This document shows positions 25,664 to 32,839 of a stretch of 64,000 nucleotides of DNA, in pieces. A program made the position numbers and the translations under genes. The notes under the pieces are model-generated. The model was not told where the DNA came from and did no database searches. It saw nothing but the letters and a program-made list of their open reading frames with translations. Origin of the DNA: Phycisphaerae bacterium. Lineage in GTDB: Bacteria; Planctomycetota; Phycisphaerae; UBA1845; Fen-1342. How positions within the stretch are numbered: position 1 is the stretch's first letter; the number at the start of each line of letters is the position of its first letter. Location of the stretch: assembly GCA_017999985.1 (NCBI GenBank), contig JAGNKU010000003.1:62001-126000 (forward strand). The letters run 5' to 3'.

Positions 25664-25930
25664 GGTTCACCTCGGTAGCAGGATTGTTGGATTTCGCGAG
25701 TAAAAAAAACTGCCCACATGCCGAGTGGGAATGAGAGAAACCGAGCTCCCTCTTCTTCACTTCCGAGCCGAATCATAACACCGTCTGCGCCGCCACGCAA
25801 CGGGCTTTTTGCACGCGCAAGCGCGACATGCGCGTAAGCTTCGCAGCGTCAATCGCTGAGCGCGCAAAAAAAAATTGCGTGCACAAGTTATCCACAAATT
25901 ATCCCGGAAAACAGGCACGGATTGCGCCTG
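25664..25930. other. Candidate oriC / dnaA control region
   Basis: The 267 bases between dnaA and the divergently placed start of the intergenic block hold a perfect DnaA box TTATCCACA (25888-25896). Two weaker boxes flank it: TTGTGCACG on the minus strand (25878-25886) and TTATCCCGG (25899-25907). There is a nine-A tract (25866-25874) and an AT-rich stretch with eight As (25702-25709) close to the dnaA start. This combination next to dnaA is what bacterial origins show; autoregulation of dnaA is the alternative. Confidence 0.55.
25772..25800 (-). promoter_or_regulatory. Likely dnaA promoter
   Basis: On the minus strand: TTGCGT (25795-25800), 17-base spacer, TATGAT (25772-25777), about 108 bases before the GTG start. 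Confidence 0.4.
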
Positions 25931-26848
25931 CTACCCGTGCGGCAGGCGGTAAAGATACGCGTCGCGCTGCGCCACCGGTGCCAGTCCGAATCGCGCGTAC
26001 AGCTCGCGCGCCGGCGTGTTACGATCATCGACGACGACGGTGAGCTGGCGTGCGCGCGTCACACGACAGTGCTCCAACGCACGCCGCAGCAGCAGCCTGC
26101 CCACCCCGCGTCGTCGAAACGTTGGCACGACCCCCATGTACACGAGCTCGAGCATGTGCCCGTGAGGCAGGCGGGCCATCAGCAGGCAGCCGGCGTCGCG
26201 GCCATCGATCCGCGCTAGTTCCCACAGGGACGGGTCGAATTGGCCGGCGGCCTGGTGTGCCGCGAGGACGTCGTCGATCGGACGGAGTCCCGTCAGTTCC
26301 GGGCAGTCGAGGCTGCCTTCGTACGTCGCCTGGACGACGGCGGCGAACCGCGCGTGCGTTTTGGCGCTATAGAGCAACCACTCGGCCTGGTCGGGCGCGG
26401 GCGGCGGCACCCACGGAAGGGTCGCGTTTCGTTCCAGATACACCAGCGGGGCGAGGCAGTCAAAACCCGCGTCCAGCAGCAACGCGCGGGCGGCCGTGGC
26501 CTGTGGCTCCAGCAACGCCTGCATGTAGTGCAGTGGGCGCGCGCTCAGTTCATTCAACGCGTGGTCGAGCACCGCGCGCTCACCCTCTGGCGTGATGCCG
26601 AGCTGACCGGGCGCGGGGAGCATTGTCAGGGCCGTGTGCCCGGGCAGTATCAAGGCGAGAAGCAGACCTGTCGGCGCTGCCGGTTGACCGCAACGCCAAC
26701 CGGCCCACTCCACCAGTCCGTAGGCCAGGTAGTCGCAGAAGCCGGCGACCTGCCGGCTCGTGGCAGCGCGGCCGGTCGCAGGAGTGGCCAGCAGGATTGC
26801 CAGGGCGGATCGCAGCTCGTCGGGCGCCAGTTGTGCGATCGCGTGCAT
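25931..26848 (-). CDS. GNAT-family N-acetyltransferase
   Basis: A 305-residue protein. The C-terminal 130 residues are a clear GNAT domain: 'LELVYMGVVPTFRRRGVGRLLLRRALEH' contains the R-R-x-G-V-G acetyl-CoA loop, followed by 'LTVVVDDRNTPARELYARFG'. The N-terminal half looks like a second, degenerate GNAT-type fold ('LNELSARPLHYMQALLEPQ', 'LLLDAGFDCLAPLVYLER'), a tandem arrangement seen in several uncharacterised families. The target is unknown. No good ribosome site precedes ATG 26848. Confidence 0.78.
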   Translation of the reverse strand: MHAIAQLAPDELRSALAILLATPATGRAATSRQVAGFCDYLAYGLVEWAGWRCGQPAAPTGLLLALILPGHTALTMLPAPGQLGITPEGERAVLDHALNELSARPLHYMQALLEPQATAARALLLDAGFDCLAPLVYLERNATLPWVPPPAPDQAEWLLYSAKTHARFAAVVQATYEGSLDCPELTGLRPIDDVLAAHQAAGQFDPSLWELARIDGRDAGCLLMARLPHGHMLELVYMGVVPTFRRRGVGRLLLRRALEHCRVTRARQLTVVVDDRNTPARELYARFGLAPVAQRDAYLYRLPHG

Positions 26849-26875
26849 AAGCTCTCGGCGGCGTGCCGCGCTTGG

Positions 26876-26904
26876 TTGGCGGCGTGGTTCGGCTGGGCTA
26901 GAAT
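26876..26904 (+). promoter_or_regulatory. Promoter of the redoxin-NHL operon
   Basis: TTGGCG (26876-26881), 17-base spacer, TAGAAT (26899-26904). The predicted transcript would start near 26911 and carry an AAGGAG site before ATG 26955. Confidence 0.5.
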
Positions 26905-26954
26905 CCGCAGCGAGCCCAAGCCGCAGTTGGGATTGTGTAAAGGAGATCCGGACA

Positions 26955-27641
26955 ATGCAAACCGTTTACGCGCGATTGGTGCTCTGTGGCGCGCTGGTGA
27001 CAGCCGCGGTGCCGCTCTTGGCGCAGCAGAAAGCCCCTGCGGGCAAACCTGCGGACGAGAAGGTGCCGGCGGCACGGATTGGCGAGCCCGCGCCCGATTT
27101 CAGCCTGTTGGACTCGGAGGGCACGAAGCACACTCTGTCCGGATTCAAGGACAAGCTGGTTGTCCTGGAGTGGGTGAACCAGCAGTGTCCGTTCAGCGTC
27201 GCGGCGGTGCCGGTGATGAAGGATCTGCAGAAGAAGTACCATGACAAGGGCATCGTGTGGCTGGGCATCGAGAGCACGCACTGGCGCACGCCGGAGGAGA
27301 ATGCGCGTTACATCAAGGAAAAATCGCTCGGTTTTCCGATCCTGATGGACAACGACGGTCGGGTCGGGCGTCTGTATGGCGCCAAGGTCACGCCGCACAT
27401 CTTCATCATCAACAAGGGCACGCTCGTGTACGCCGGAGCGCTGCAGGCTGAGTCGAAGGGTGAGCAGAAACCCGAGCAGAAGGACGCGGTCGTGCGCAAC
27501 TACGTCGACGAGGCGTTGCAGGCACTGCTGGACAACAAGCCGGTGCCGCTGGCCGAGACTACACCGCGTGGTTGCACTGTGAAGTACAAGCCTGCCGCGG
27601 AGAAGAAGGAGCCGGTTGCGGCTGGCGAAAAGAAAGAGTAG
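26955..27641 (+). CDS. Exported peroxiredoxin-like (PRX-like) redoxin
   Basis: A 228-residue protein with a signal peptide ('YARLVLCGALVTAAVPLLAQ') and a thioredoxin/AhpC-TSA fold: 'GEPAPDFSLLDSEGTKHTLS', then 'VVLEWVNQQCPFSVAAVPVM' in which a single reactive Cys occupies the C-P-F motif, 'GIVWLGIEST' and 'GRLYGAKVTPHIFIINKG'. A second Cys lies in 'TTPRGCTVKY' near the C-terminus, as in the family annotated PRX_like_2. It probably acts as a thiol peroxidase or disulfide reductase outside the cytoplasm. The tail is Lys/Glu-rich. It is the first gene of a three-gene operon. Confidence 0.85.
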   Translation: MQTVYARLVLCGALVTAAVPLLAQQKAPAGKPADEKVPAARIGEPAPDFSLLDSEGTKHTLSGFKDKLVVLEWVNQQCPFSVAAVPVMKDLQKKYHDKGIVWLGIESTHWRTPEENARYIKEKSLGFPILMDNDGRVGRLYGAKVTPHIFIINKGTLVYAGALQAESKGEQKPEQKDAVVRNYVDEALQALLDNKPVPLAETTPRGCTVKYKPAAEKKEPVAAGEKKE

Positions 27642-27657
27642 CGAACGGTTGAAGTGC

Positions 27658-28155
27658 ATGGGTCCGGCAGGGCGTCGACTGGCCGGCCGCGGGGCGGCTG
27701 CGGCGCGTGCGTGCGCGTCGCGACCGCTGGCGGGGTTGGTGGCGGGCACGTTGGTCGCGCTGCTGGCGGGCTGCAACGGTGGCGTGCGGTGGCAGGGGCC
27801 GACCTATCAGGATGCGCAGGCACACGCCCGCCGCACCGGCCAACTCACCTTCGTCTACTTTCGAAGCTGGTACCTGGTGGAGTGCACGGACTTCGAGGAG
27901 AAGGTCCTCAAGAGCCCGGATGTGCTCGCGGCGACGCGCGAGCTTGTGTGCGTCGCCCTGGACTTCGACTGGGACCGGCCGCTCGCTCAACGGTGGCAAC
28001 TGCAGGTTGTGCCCGCGTTTGCGATCGTGGCGCCGAACGGCCTGATCCTGGCGCGGCAGCAGGCGCCCATCACGCGGGCTGACGTGCTGAACGCGATTCA
28101 ACTCGCGCGCCAGGTCTCCGTGCCTGGAAGCGTCAACCAGGCCCACACGCCGTGA
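27658..28155 (+). CDS. Thioredoxin-fold lipoprotein lacking the first active-site Cys
   Basis: A 165-residue protein with a signal ending in 'LVALLAGC', a lipobox, so it should be lipid-anchored. The mature part follows the Thioredoxin_7/DUF255-like pattern 'LTFVYFRSWYLVECTDFEEKV', then 'RELVCVALDFDW' and the cis-proline region 'QVVPAFAIVAPNG'. The normal CxxC is LxxC, leaving one thiol. It starts 16 bases after the redoxin stop and its own stop overlaps the next start (GTGA), so all three genes are translated from one message. ATG 27658 is chosen; an in-frame TTG lies three codons upstream. Confidence 0.75.
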   Translation: MGPAGRRLAGRGAAAARACASRPLAGLVAGTLVALLAGCNGGVRWQGPTYQDAQAHARRTGQLTFVYFRSWYLVECTDFEEKVLKSPDVLAATRELVCVALDFDWDRPLAQRWQLQVVPAFAIVAPNGLILARQQAPITRADVLNAIQLARQVSVPGSVNQAHTP

Positions 28156-29111
28156 CGAGCCGCCGCTGGGTTGGTCACGGGACGGCGTGGCTGGCGGCGT
28201 GGCTGGCGGCCTGCATCGTAGCGTGCGACGAGCAGCCGACCGGAGCACCGGGGGTGGTCGTCGTCTATGGCCGGACGGGGCTGGGGCCAGGCGAATTCAG
28301 CTACCCGCGCGCCGCGGCGTTCAGCGTCACGCAGCGCGTGTATGTCGTCGACAAGGCCGCGCGGATTCAGGGGTTCACCACGACGGGCGAGTACGCGTGC
28401 GGCTGGCGCATGCCGGAGTGGAGTGCCGGCAAACCAACGGGGATCGGGTGTGGCCCGGACGGGCGGGTGTACCTCGCCGATACGCACTACGCGCGGGTCA
28501 TGGTTTTCGAGCCGGACGGGCGGCCCGTGGCGCAGTTTGGATCGCGCGGCACGGGGCCCGGGCAGTTCGTGATGCCGACCGACGTCGCGGTCGATGCCCA
28601 GGGGTTCGTCTACGTCGGTGACTACGGCGGCAATGATCGGATCAGCAAGTTTGCGCCGGATGGCACGTACCTGCTGAGCTTCGGCCGCCCGGGGGGTGGC
28701 GACGGTGAGTTGCAGCGACCTCAATCGCTCGTGGTGGCCGCGGACGGAACGCTCTGGGTGGCCGATGCGTGCAATCACCGTATCTGTCATTTCAGCGCGG
28801 CGGGCGAGTTCTTGGGGACGTTTGGCCGGAGCGGCGCGGCGGTGGGGGAACTGCGTTTTCCCTACGGGCTGACGCTGCTGCCCGACGACACCCTGGTCGT
28901 GTGTGAATACGGGAACAACCGGCTGCAGCGGTTCCGCATGTCCGGGGAGTCCCTGGGCGTGTGGGGAACGGCGGGCCGTGGGCCGGGGCAGTTGGCGTAC
29001 CCGTGGGATGTGGTTGCGGGACCGAACGAACACCTGTTCGTGGTCGACTCGGGGAACAACCGGGTACAGGTGATCGATGCGCGTACGCCGGGGCTCTGGC
29101 GCACGCCCTGA
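28152..29111 (+). CDS. NHL-repeat beta-propeller lipoprotein
   Basis: A 319-residue protein beginning at GTG 28152, which overlaps the stop of the previous gene by four bases. The signal 'AAWLAACIVAC' ends in a lipobox. Six NHL blades follow, with the repeating pattern 'P.gia.d..g.vyVaD..n.Ri..F...G': for example 'VYLADTHYARVMVFEPDGR', 'FVYVGDYGGNDRISKFAPDG', 'LWVADACNHRICHFSAAGE' and 'LFVVDSGNNRVQVID'. Propellers of this kind bind ligands or partners; in NHLRC2-type proteins one is fused to a thioredoxin domain. Next to the two redox genes this suggests a split version of that design, which is inference from context. Confidence 0.85.
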   Translation: MTSRRWVGHGTAWLAAWLAACIVACDEQPTGAPGVVVVYGRTGLGPGEFSYPRAAAFSVTQRVYVVDKAARIQGFTTTGEYACGWRMPEWSAGKPTGIGCGPDGRVYLADTHYARVMVFEPDGRPVAQFGSRGTGPGQFVMPTDVAVDAQGFVYVGDYGGNDRISKFAPDGTYLLSFGRPGGGDGELQRPQSLVVAADGTLWVADACNHRICHFSAAGEFLGTFGRSGAAVGELRFPYGLTLLPDDTLVVCEYGNNRLQRFRMSGESLGVWGTAGRGPGQLAYPWDVVAGPNEHLFVVDSGNNRVQVIDARTPGLWRTP

Positions 29112-29130
29112 GCCTGACAGACGCTGGGGC

Positions 29131-29158
29131 GCCCGGGGCGGAATTGACCGCCCCGGGC
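29131..29158. terminator. Hairpin between convergent genes
   Basis: Perfect 11-bp GC-rich inverted repeat (29131-29141 / 29148-29158) with a six-base loop, between the stops at 29111 (+) and 29180 (-). There is no T run, so it may act as a bidirectional, non-classical terminator. Confidence 0.5.
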
Positions 29159-29179
29159 ACCTCGGAAGATCGACGCGGG

Positions 29180-31543
29180 CTAGTGCTTCGGACCGATGAA
29201 CAGGTATTGCAGCAACTGGAAGTCCGCGAAGTTGACGACCCCATCCACCGCGTGGTTCGGCGCGATGTCATAGCTCACGCACGGATCCGGCGGCGTCACC
29301 GTCGAGCCGTAGCAAATCTGGAAGCAGGCGAAATCGGCCAGGTCCACGTCGCCGTCGAAGTCGCAGTCACCGGGCACCTCCGGCGGCGGCAGCTTGATGC
29401 GCACGCTGTACTCGATGTCATTGGTGCCATCGCAGAACGTGCCGTCGTTGCTGAAGCGGATCACCGAATCCGGATTCAGGAATGTCTCTGGCGGATTCGT
29501 TGCCGTCGAGCCGTTGGTCGTCAGACGCAGCACGTTGCGGAAATTCGTGGCGTCGACGAACGCGAACTGGATCTTCATCGACTTGGTGCCGCTGAAGGAA
29601 TCCTCGGTACTGATCGTGGCGAGGTCGGGCGTGTCGGCGAGGCCAATGCTCGTGCCGGCGACTCCGGGCTGGTTGAAGCGCGAGTGCAGGGGGGACAGCA
29701 CATCGTCGCCCTGCGGCGTCGTCTCGAGAATGCCATTGGGACCCGGCGCCACGATGATCTGTCCGGTAAACACGGGCCCGCCCACGGGGACCACCTGGAC
29801 GTCGTCGCCGACGGCCTGCGTGTCCGCCATACCATTGCCGGCGTAGTCGCCGACGATGTACTCCGCGGGCGTGTAACTCTCGAAGTCATCGACGAGGCAA
29901 TCCACGCCGGGGCCGGAGCCGTTCTTCACCATCAGGTCGTCAATGTACACGGTGTAAGGCCCGGCGGTCGGATTCACGTTGTCGATGCGGAAGTACAGGC
30001 CTTCCCACACGCCGTTCGTCCAGTTCGGGGCCGGATTGAGGTTCAGCGCGCCGTTGCCGCTGAACAGAGCCACGCCGTAGGTCGGATCGCAGGGATTGAA
30101 GACGATCTCGAACCAGTCGGGCTGGGGCTCGAAGCGCGGCGCGTTGGGAACGCCGAAGCTTTCCTCGGGGGTGGCCAGAGCCGCCCCGATGAACTCGAGC
30201 GTGGACGGCTGGTCCGGATCGAAGCCGGTGCCGTCCGCGCCACAGGGCAGGTCGTGGTCGTAGGCGTCGGTCTCACGCACGCCCATGGCAATGCGCAGCG
30301 GGCCGTTGCCCGCGGACGCGACGACGACGGGCGTCGAGTTGTCACTCGTGTTCGCCCCGACGGTCTGGCGCGCCACGATGCGGATGCCGGAGGCCAGCGG
30401 CTGCACCACGATGTCTTCCTCGGTCTGGCCGGCGGGGTTGATCGAGGCCAGGACCGTTTCGCTGCCGTCGGCGTTGAGGCGGATCACCTGGACTTGGGTC
30501 GCGGCGGGGTCGATGTACTCCACGAAGACGGATTCGTCGAGCGGGCGCGGCGGCGTCGGCTGCGCGCGGATGCTTGGCGGATCGAGGATGGGCGCCTCGA
30601 ACGTCACGTCGTCGACGTTGACGAGGAAGACCTTGGCACTGACCGCCGCGTTAGTCGGGTCGTTGGTCAGGGCGAGGTGGTCGAGCGTGCCGCGGTTGTT
30701 CGGCGTTGCGCCCAGGGTGCCGTTGCCCGTGAAGCTGAACACGTTGCCCGACGACTCGAGCGCTGGCAGGTTGAACTCATATAACCGCATGACACCATCG
30801 CTGGGGATAGAGAACATGCCGCGCGGCGTTACCCTCAGGACGTCGTCACCCGCGGCCGCAGTCTGCATGATGCCGTCGGGCCCCGGGGTCACGCAAACGC
30901 TGTCCGGCCCGGCGGGCTGTCCGGGGGGGATCACCTGCACATCATCGCTGCCGGCCAGGACCGTGGTGTTGCACACGCCGTTGGTGCCGCCGAGGATCTC
31001 GATGAGTTTCGCGCTCAGGCCGACCCATTCAACGTCACCGGTCGTGCCGCCGTCGCCGCCCTGATACACGCCTTCGCCCGTCTCGCGCACGCCCAGTCCC
31101 AGGAACAGGTGGCCGTTCGTCACGGGTACGGAGTAGGTGTTGTTCGTGTAGGCCTTGACCGCGATCCACATCCGCACCTTGCCGCCGAGGTGCAGCGCCG
31201 GGTTAGGCAGTTCATCGGCGTTGAGCGTGACCAGGCGGATCCACGAGCTGTGATAACCGGCGTTGGTCCACTCCCAGACCGTGGTGTCGGCCCGCGTACC
31301 GGAGTGCACGACGGAGAACGGATCGTACGCGATGTCGGTGAGATACGTCGCGTCGCTCCCGGCGACGATGCCGGTGGTTGTCCCGGACACGGACGGATTG
31401 CGGAACATGACCACGGTCACGAAGGGTGTCCAGCCGCCGCCCTCGAAGTCCGTGATCAACTTGGGAAATTGCCCGAGTGCGGTCGCTGCCGTGAGCAGCA
31501 CCGCCCCCGTTACGATGAGCAGCCGCATCTTTCTTGGCGCCAT
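29180..31543 (-). CDS. Secreted multidomain protein with mirrored A-B-B-A domains and a dockerin-like C-terminus
   Basis: A 787-residue protein; GGAG selects ATG 31543 and a signal peptide ends near 'ATALGQ'. I read five parts. Domain A (about 30-125, 'DFEGGG..' to 'RMWIAV'), domain B (about 135-325, 'LGLGVRETG' to 'VNVDDVTFE'), an Ig/FN3-like linker (330-420), a second B (420-550, 'IAMGVRETD' to 'YIDDLMVKN') and a second A (555-705, 'DDFESYTP' to 'YSVRIKL'). The end is a dockerin-like pair, 'GDCDFDGDVDLADFACFQ' and 'HAVDGVVNFADFQLLQ', with Ca-binding-like Asp spacing. Copies of a 45-50-residue 'GDDV' element sit in the first B and the second A. The A and B domains look like beta-sandwiches of carbohydrate-binding type. 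Function unknown. Confidence 0.78.
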   Translation of the reverse strand: MAPRKMRLLIVTGAVLLTAATALGQFPKLITDFEGGGWTPFVTVVMFRNPSVSGTTTGIVAGSDATYLTDIAYDPFSVVHSGTRADTTVWEWTNAGYHSSWIRLVTLNADELPNPALHLGGKVRMWIAVKAYTNNTYSVPVTNGHLFLGLGVRETGEGVYQGGDGGTTGDVEWVGLSAKLIEILGGTNGVCNTTVLAGSDDVQVIPPGQPAGPDSVCVTPGPDGIMQTAAAGDDVLRVTPRGMFSIPSDGVMRLYEFNLPALESSGNVFSFTGNGTLGATPNNRGTLDHLALTNDPTNAAVSAKVFLVNVDDVTFEAPILDPPSIRAQPTPPRPLDESVFVEYIDPAATQVQVIRLNADGSETVLASINPAGQTEEDIVVQPLASGIRIVARQTVGANTSDNSTPVVVASAGNGPLRIAMGVRETDAYDHDLPCGADGTGFDPDQPSTLEFIGAALATPEESFGVPNAPRFEPQPDWFEIVFNPCDPTYGVALFSGNGALNLNPAPNWTNGVWEGLYFRIDNVNPTAGPYTVYIDDLMVKNGSGPGVDCLVDDFESYTPAEYIVGDYAGNGMADTQAVGDDVQVVPVGGPVFTGQIIVAPGPNGILETTPQGDDVLSPLHSRFNQPGVAGTSIGLADTPDLATISTEDSFSGTKSMKIQFAFVDATNFRNVLRLTTNGSTATNPPETFLNPDSVIRFSNDGTFCDGTNDIEYSVRIKLPPPEVPGDCDFDGDVDLADFACFQICYGSTVTPPDPCVSYDIAPNHAVDGVVNFADFQLLQYLFIGPKH
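29693..29841 (-). repeat. GDDV peptide element, copy 2 (in second A domain)
   Basis: Encodes 'GNGMADTQAVGDDVQV', a Gly/Pro/Val spacer, then 'APGPNGILETTPQGDDVL'. The two halves resemble each other, and the whole matches copy 1 at 30832-30985 at protein level. It interrupts domain A between 'DDFESYTP' and 'RFNQPGVAG', which are close together in other A domains. Confidence 0.6.
30832..30985 (-). repeat. GDDV peptide element, copy 1 (in first B domain)
   Basis: Encodes 'NGVCNTTVLAGSDDVQVIP', a spacer, then 'TPGPDGIMQTAAAGDDVL'. It lies between 'KLIEILGG' and 'MRLYEFNLPAL' of domain B; the B domain in the neighbouring PEP-CTERM protein has no insertion at that place. Confidence 0.6.
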
Positions 31544-31683
31544 TGTTCTTACTCCAGTACGCGACAAGCCTCTCCCTCGGGACCCGAGACGCGTGGCCGG
31601 CCGGGATCAACCCGCCCGACGATGACGCAGGCCAGACGACGCGCCCCACGACGCAGTGTCGCGCGCCGGCTGACACGGCACGA

Positions 31684-31741
31684 TAATAAAGAACTCCCGT
31701 CCCCCGGCCCCTCGACGAGCCGACGAGCGGACGGGAGTCCT
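31684..31741 (-). terminator. Terminator of the PEP-CTERM gene
   Basis: Perfect 10-bp stem (31693-31702 / 31729-31738) followed on the minus strand by a T-rich stretch (TTCTTTATTAT). It lies some 50 bases after the stop at 31791. Confidence 0.7.
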
Positions 31742-31790
31742 TTGTGGTCTCACAGCGCTGACCTCTGTGGCAGCGCCGCACCAGGTGTGC

Positions 31791-32534
31791 CTAGCGGCGG
31801 CGGAGCAGCCCGGCCACCAGACCAAGCATGAGCAGCGCCGACGGCTCGGGCACGCCGCGCATCCAGAACGACAGGACGCTGCCCTGGTCAAACCGAATCG
31901 CCGGATTCGGCAGATTCGTCGCGTTAAACGTCGTCAGCCGGCACCAATTCGTCAGAGCGTTGTTTACGAATTGGAAGTAGACCTTATCCGAGTGGACGCC
32001 GGCATAAGCAAAATCGTCCGCGACCAGCGAGAGCGCCAACGGGTCGTTGATGATCATGGCGTCGGTCGAGCCCGAGAAATTCGGCTCCTGGAACATCACT
32101 TCGGTGCCGACCGCGTATTCCTCAAACGAGCCGAACGTGTACGTCACGGGGTGCGGCGGCGGCGGAATGCTCTCCGTGATGGTGTCGGCGACTTCGTCAA
32201 TCCAGAACGTCATGGGCAGGTCGTACCCATTGCTCTTGATCCGGATGTGCTCGAGCGTCCCGGACGTGTTGTTCAGGATGCCGTCGCCCGTGAACCCGGT
32301 GATGGGATCCGTGGCAAAGTTGAACGTGAAAAGCTGCCAGGTGCCGTCGAGCACCAGCGTCTGGCCATCGAGGTTGATCCACTCAATCGCGCCCGAGGAC
32401 CCGCCATTCCCGCCGATCGGCACGGTCGTGCCGTTGTCGCGGACGCCGATCGAGATCTGCACCGTCGGGATCGTCGCGGCCATCGCGCCGACCGCCAGCA
32501 TCAGCACCAAACCAATTCCTACCGTGTACCTCAT
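31791..32534 (-). CDS. PEP-CTERM protein with B-A domain order
   Basis: A 247-residue protein, ATG 32534 preceded by AGGAGG. After a signal peptide ('GIGLVLMLAVGAMA') comes a B-type domain ('VQISIGVRDNG', 'GAIEWINLDGQ', 'FTGDGIL', 'TFWIDEVADT'). Then comes an A-type domain ('GSFEEYAVGTEVMFQEPNFSG', 'NWCRLTTFNATNLPNPAI', 'LSFWMRG'). The C-terminus 'VPEPSALLMLGLVAGLLRRR' is a PEP-CTERM sorting signal: PEP, hydrophobic helix, Arg cluster. Such proteins are processed by exosortase and attached to surface polymer. The domains are related to those of the dockerin-like protein downstream but in opposite order. Confidence 0.85.
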   Translation of the reverse strand: MRYTVGIGLVLMLAVGAMAATIPTVQISIGVRDNGTTVPIGGNGGSSGAIEWINLDGQTLVLDGTWQLFTFNFATDPITGFTGDGILNNTSGTLEHIRIKSNGYDLPMTFWIDEVADTITESIPPPPHPVTYTFGSFEEYAVGTEVMFQEPNFSGSTDAMIINDPLALSLVADDFAYAGVHSDKVYFQFVNNALTNWCRLTTFNATNLPNPAIRFDQGSVLSFWMRGVPEPSALLMLGLVAGLLRRR

Positions 32535-32839
32535 ATCCGTACCTCCTCATGGGTTGCAGCAGGATCGCACCTGCTGGGCTGTTAGGGACAGTCGCCCTAA
32601 TCTTCTCTTTCCGGTCCGGACCCAGCCCCGCACGGAGCCGCACCTAAGGCCTCGCCGGTCCACAACATGCGTTATACATCGCGATTCGTCTTTCACACTC
32701 CTCGCTACCGCGGCGCCGCTGGCCGCCGTGCGTTTGCGAAGCCGGCTGCAGGAACGCGCCGACCACGCTGCTTCCTTTGCCGTCTCGCCACGGCCGGCGA
32801 TCCCGGCCCGCGCGCACCGCACGGACCGGTTGCCTGAGC
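32535..32839. other. Intergenic region, no gene seen
   Basis: About 305 bases between the prepilin stop and the PEP-CTERM start. It holds the ribosome site of the latter and a small perfect hairpin (CAGCAGG / CCTGCTG, 32557-32576). No coding signal is convincing. Confidence 0.5.
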
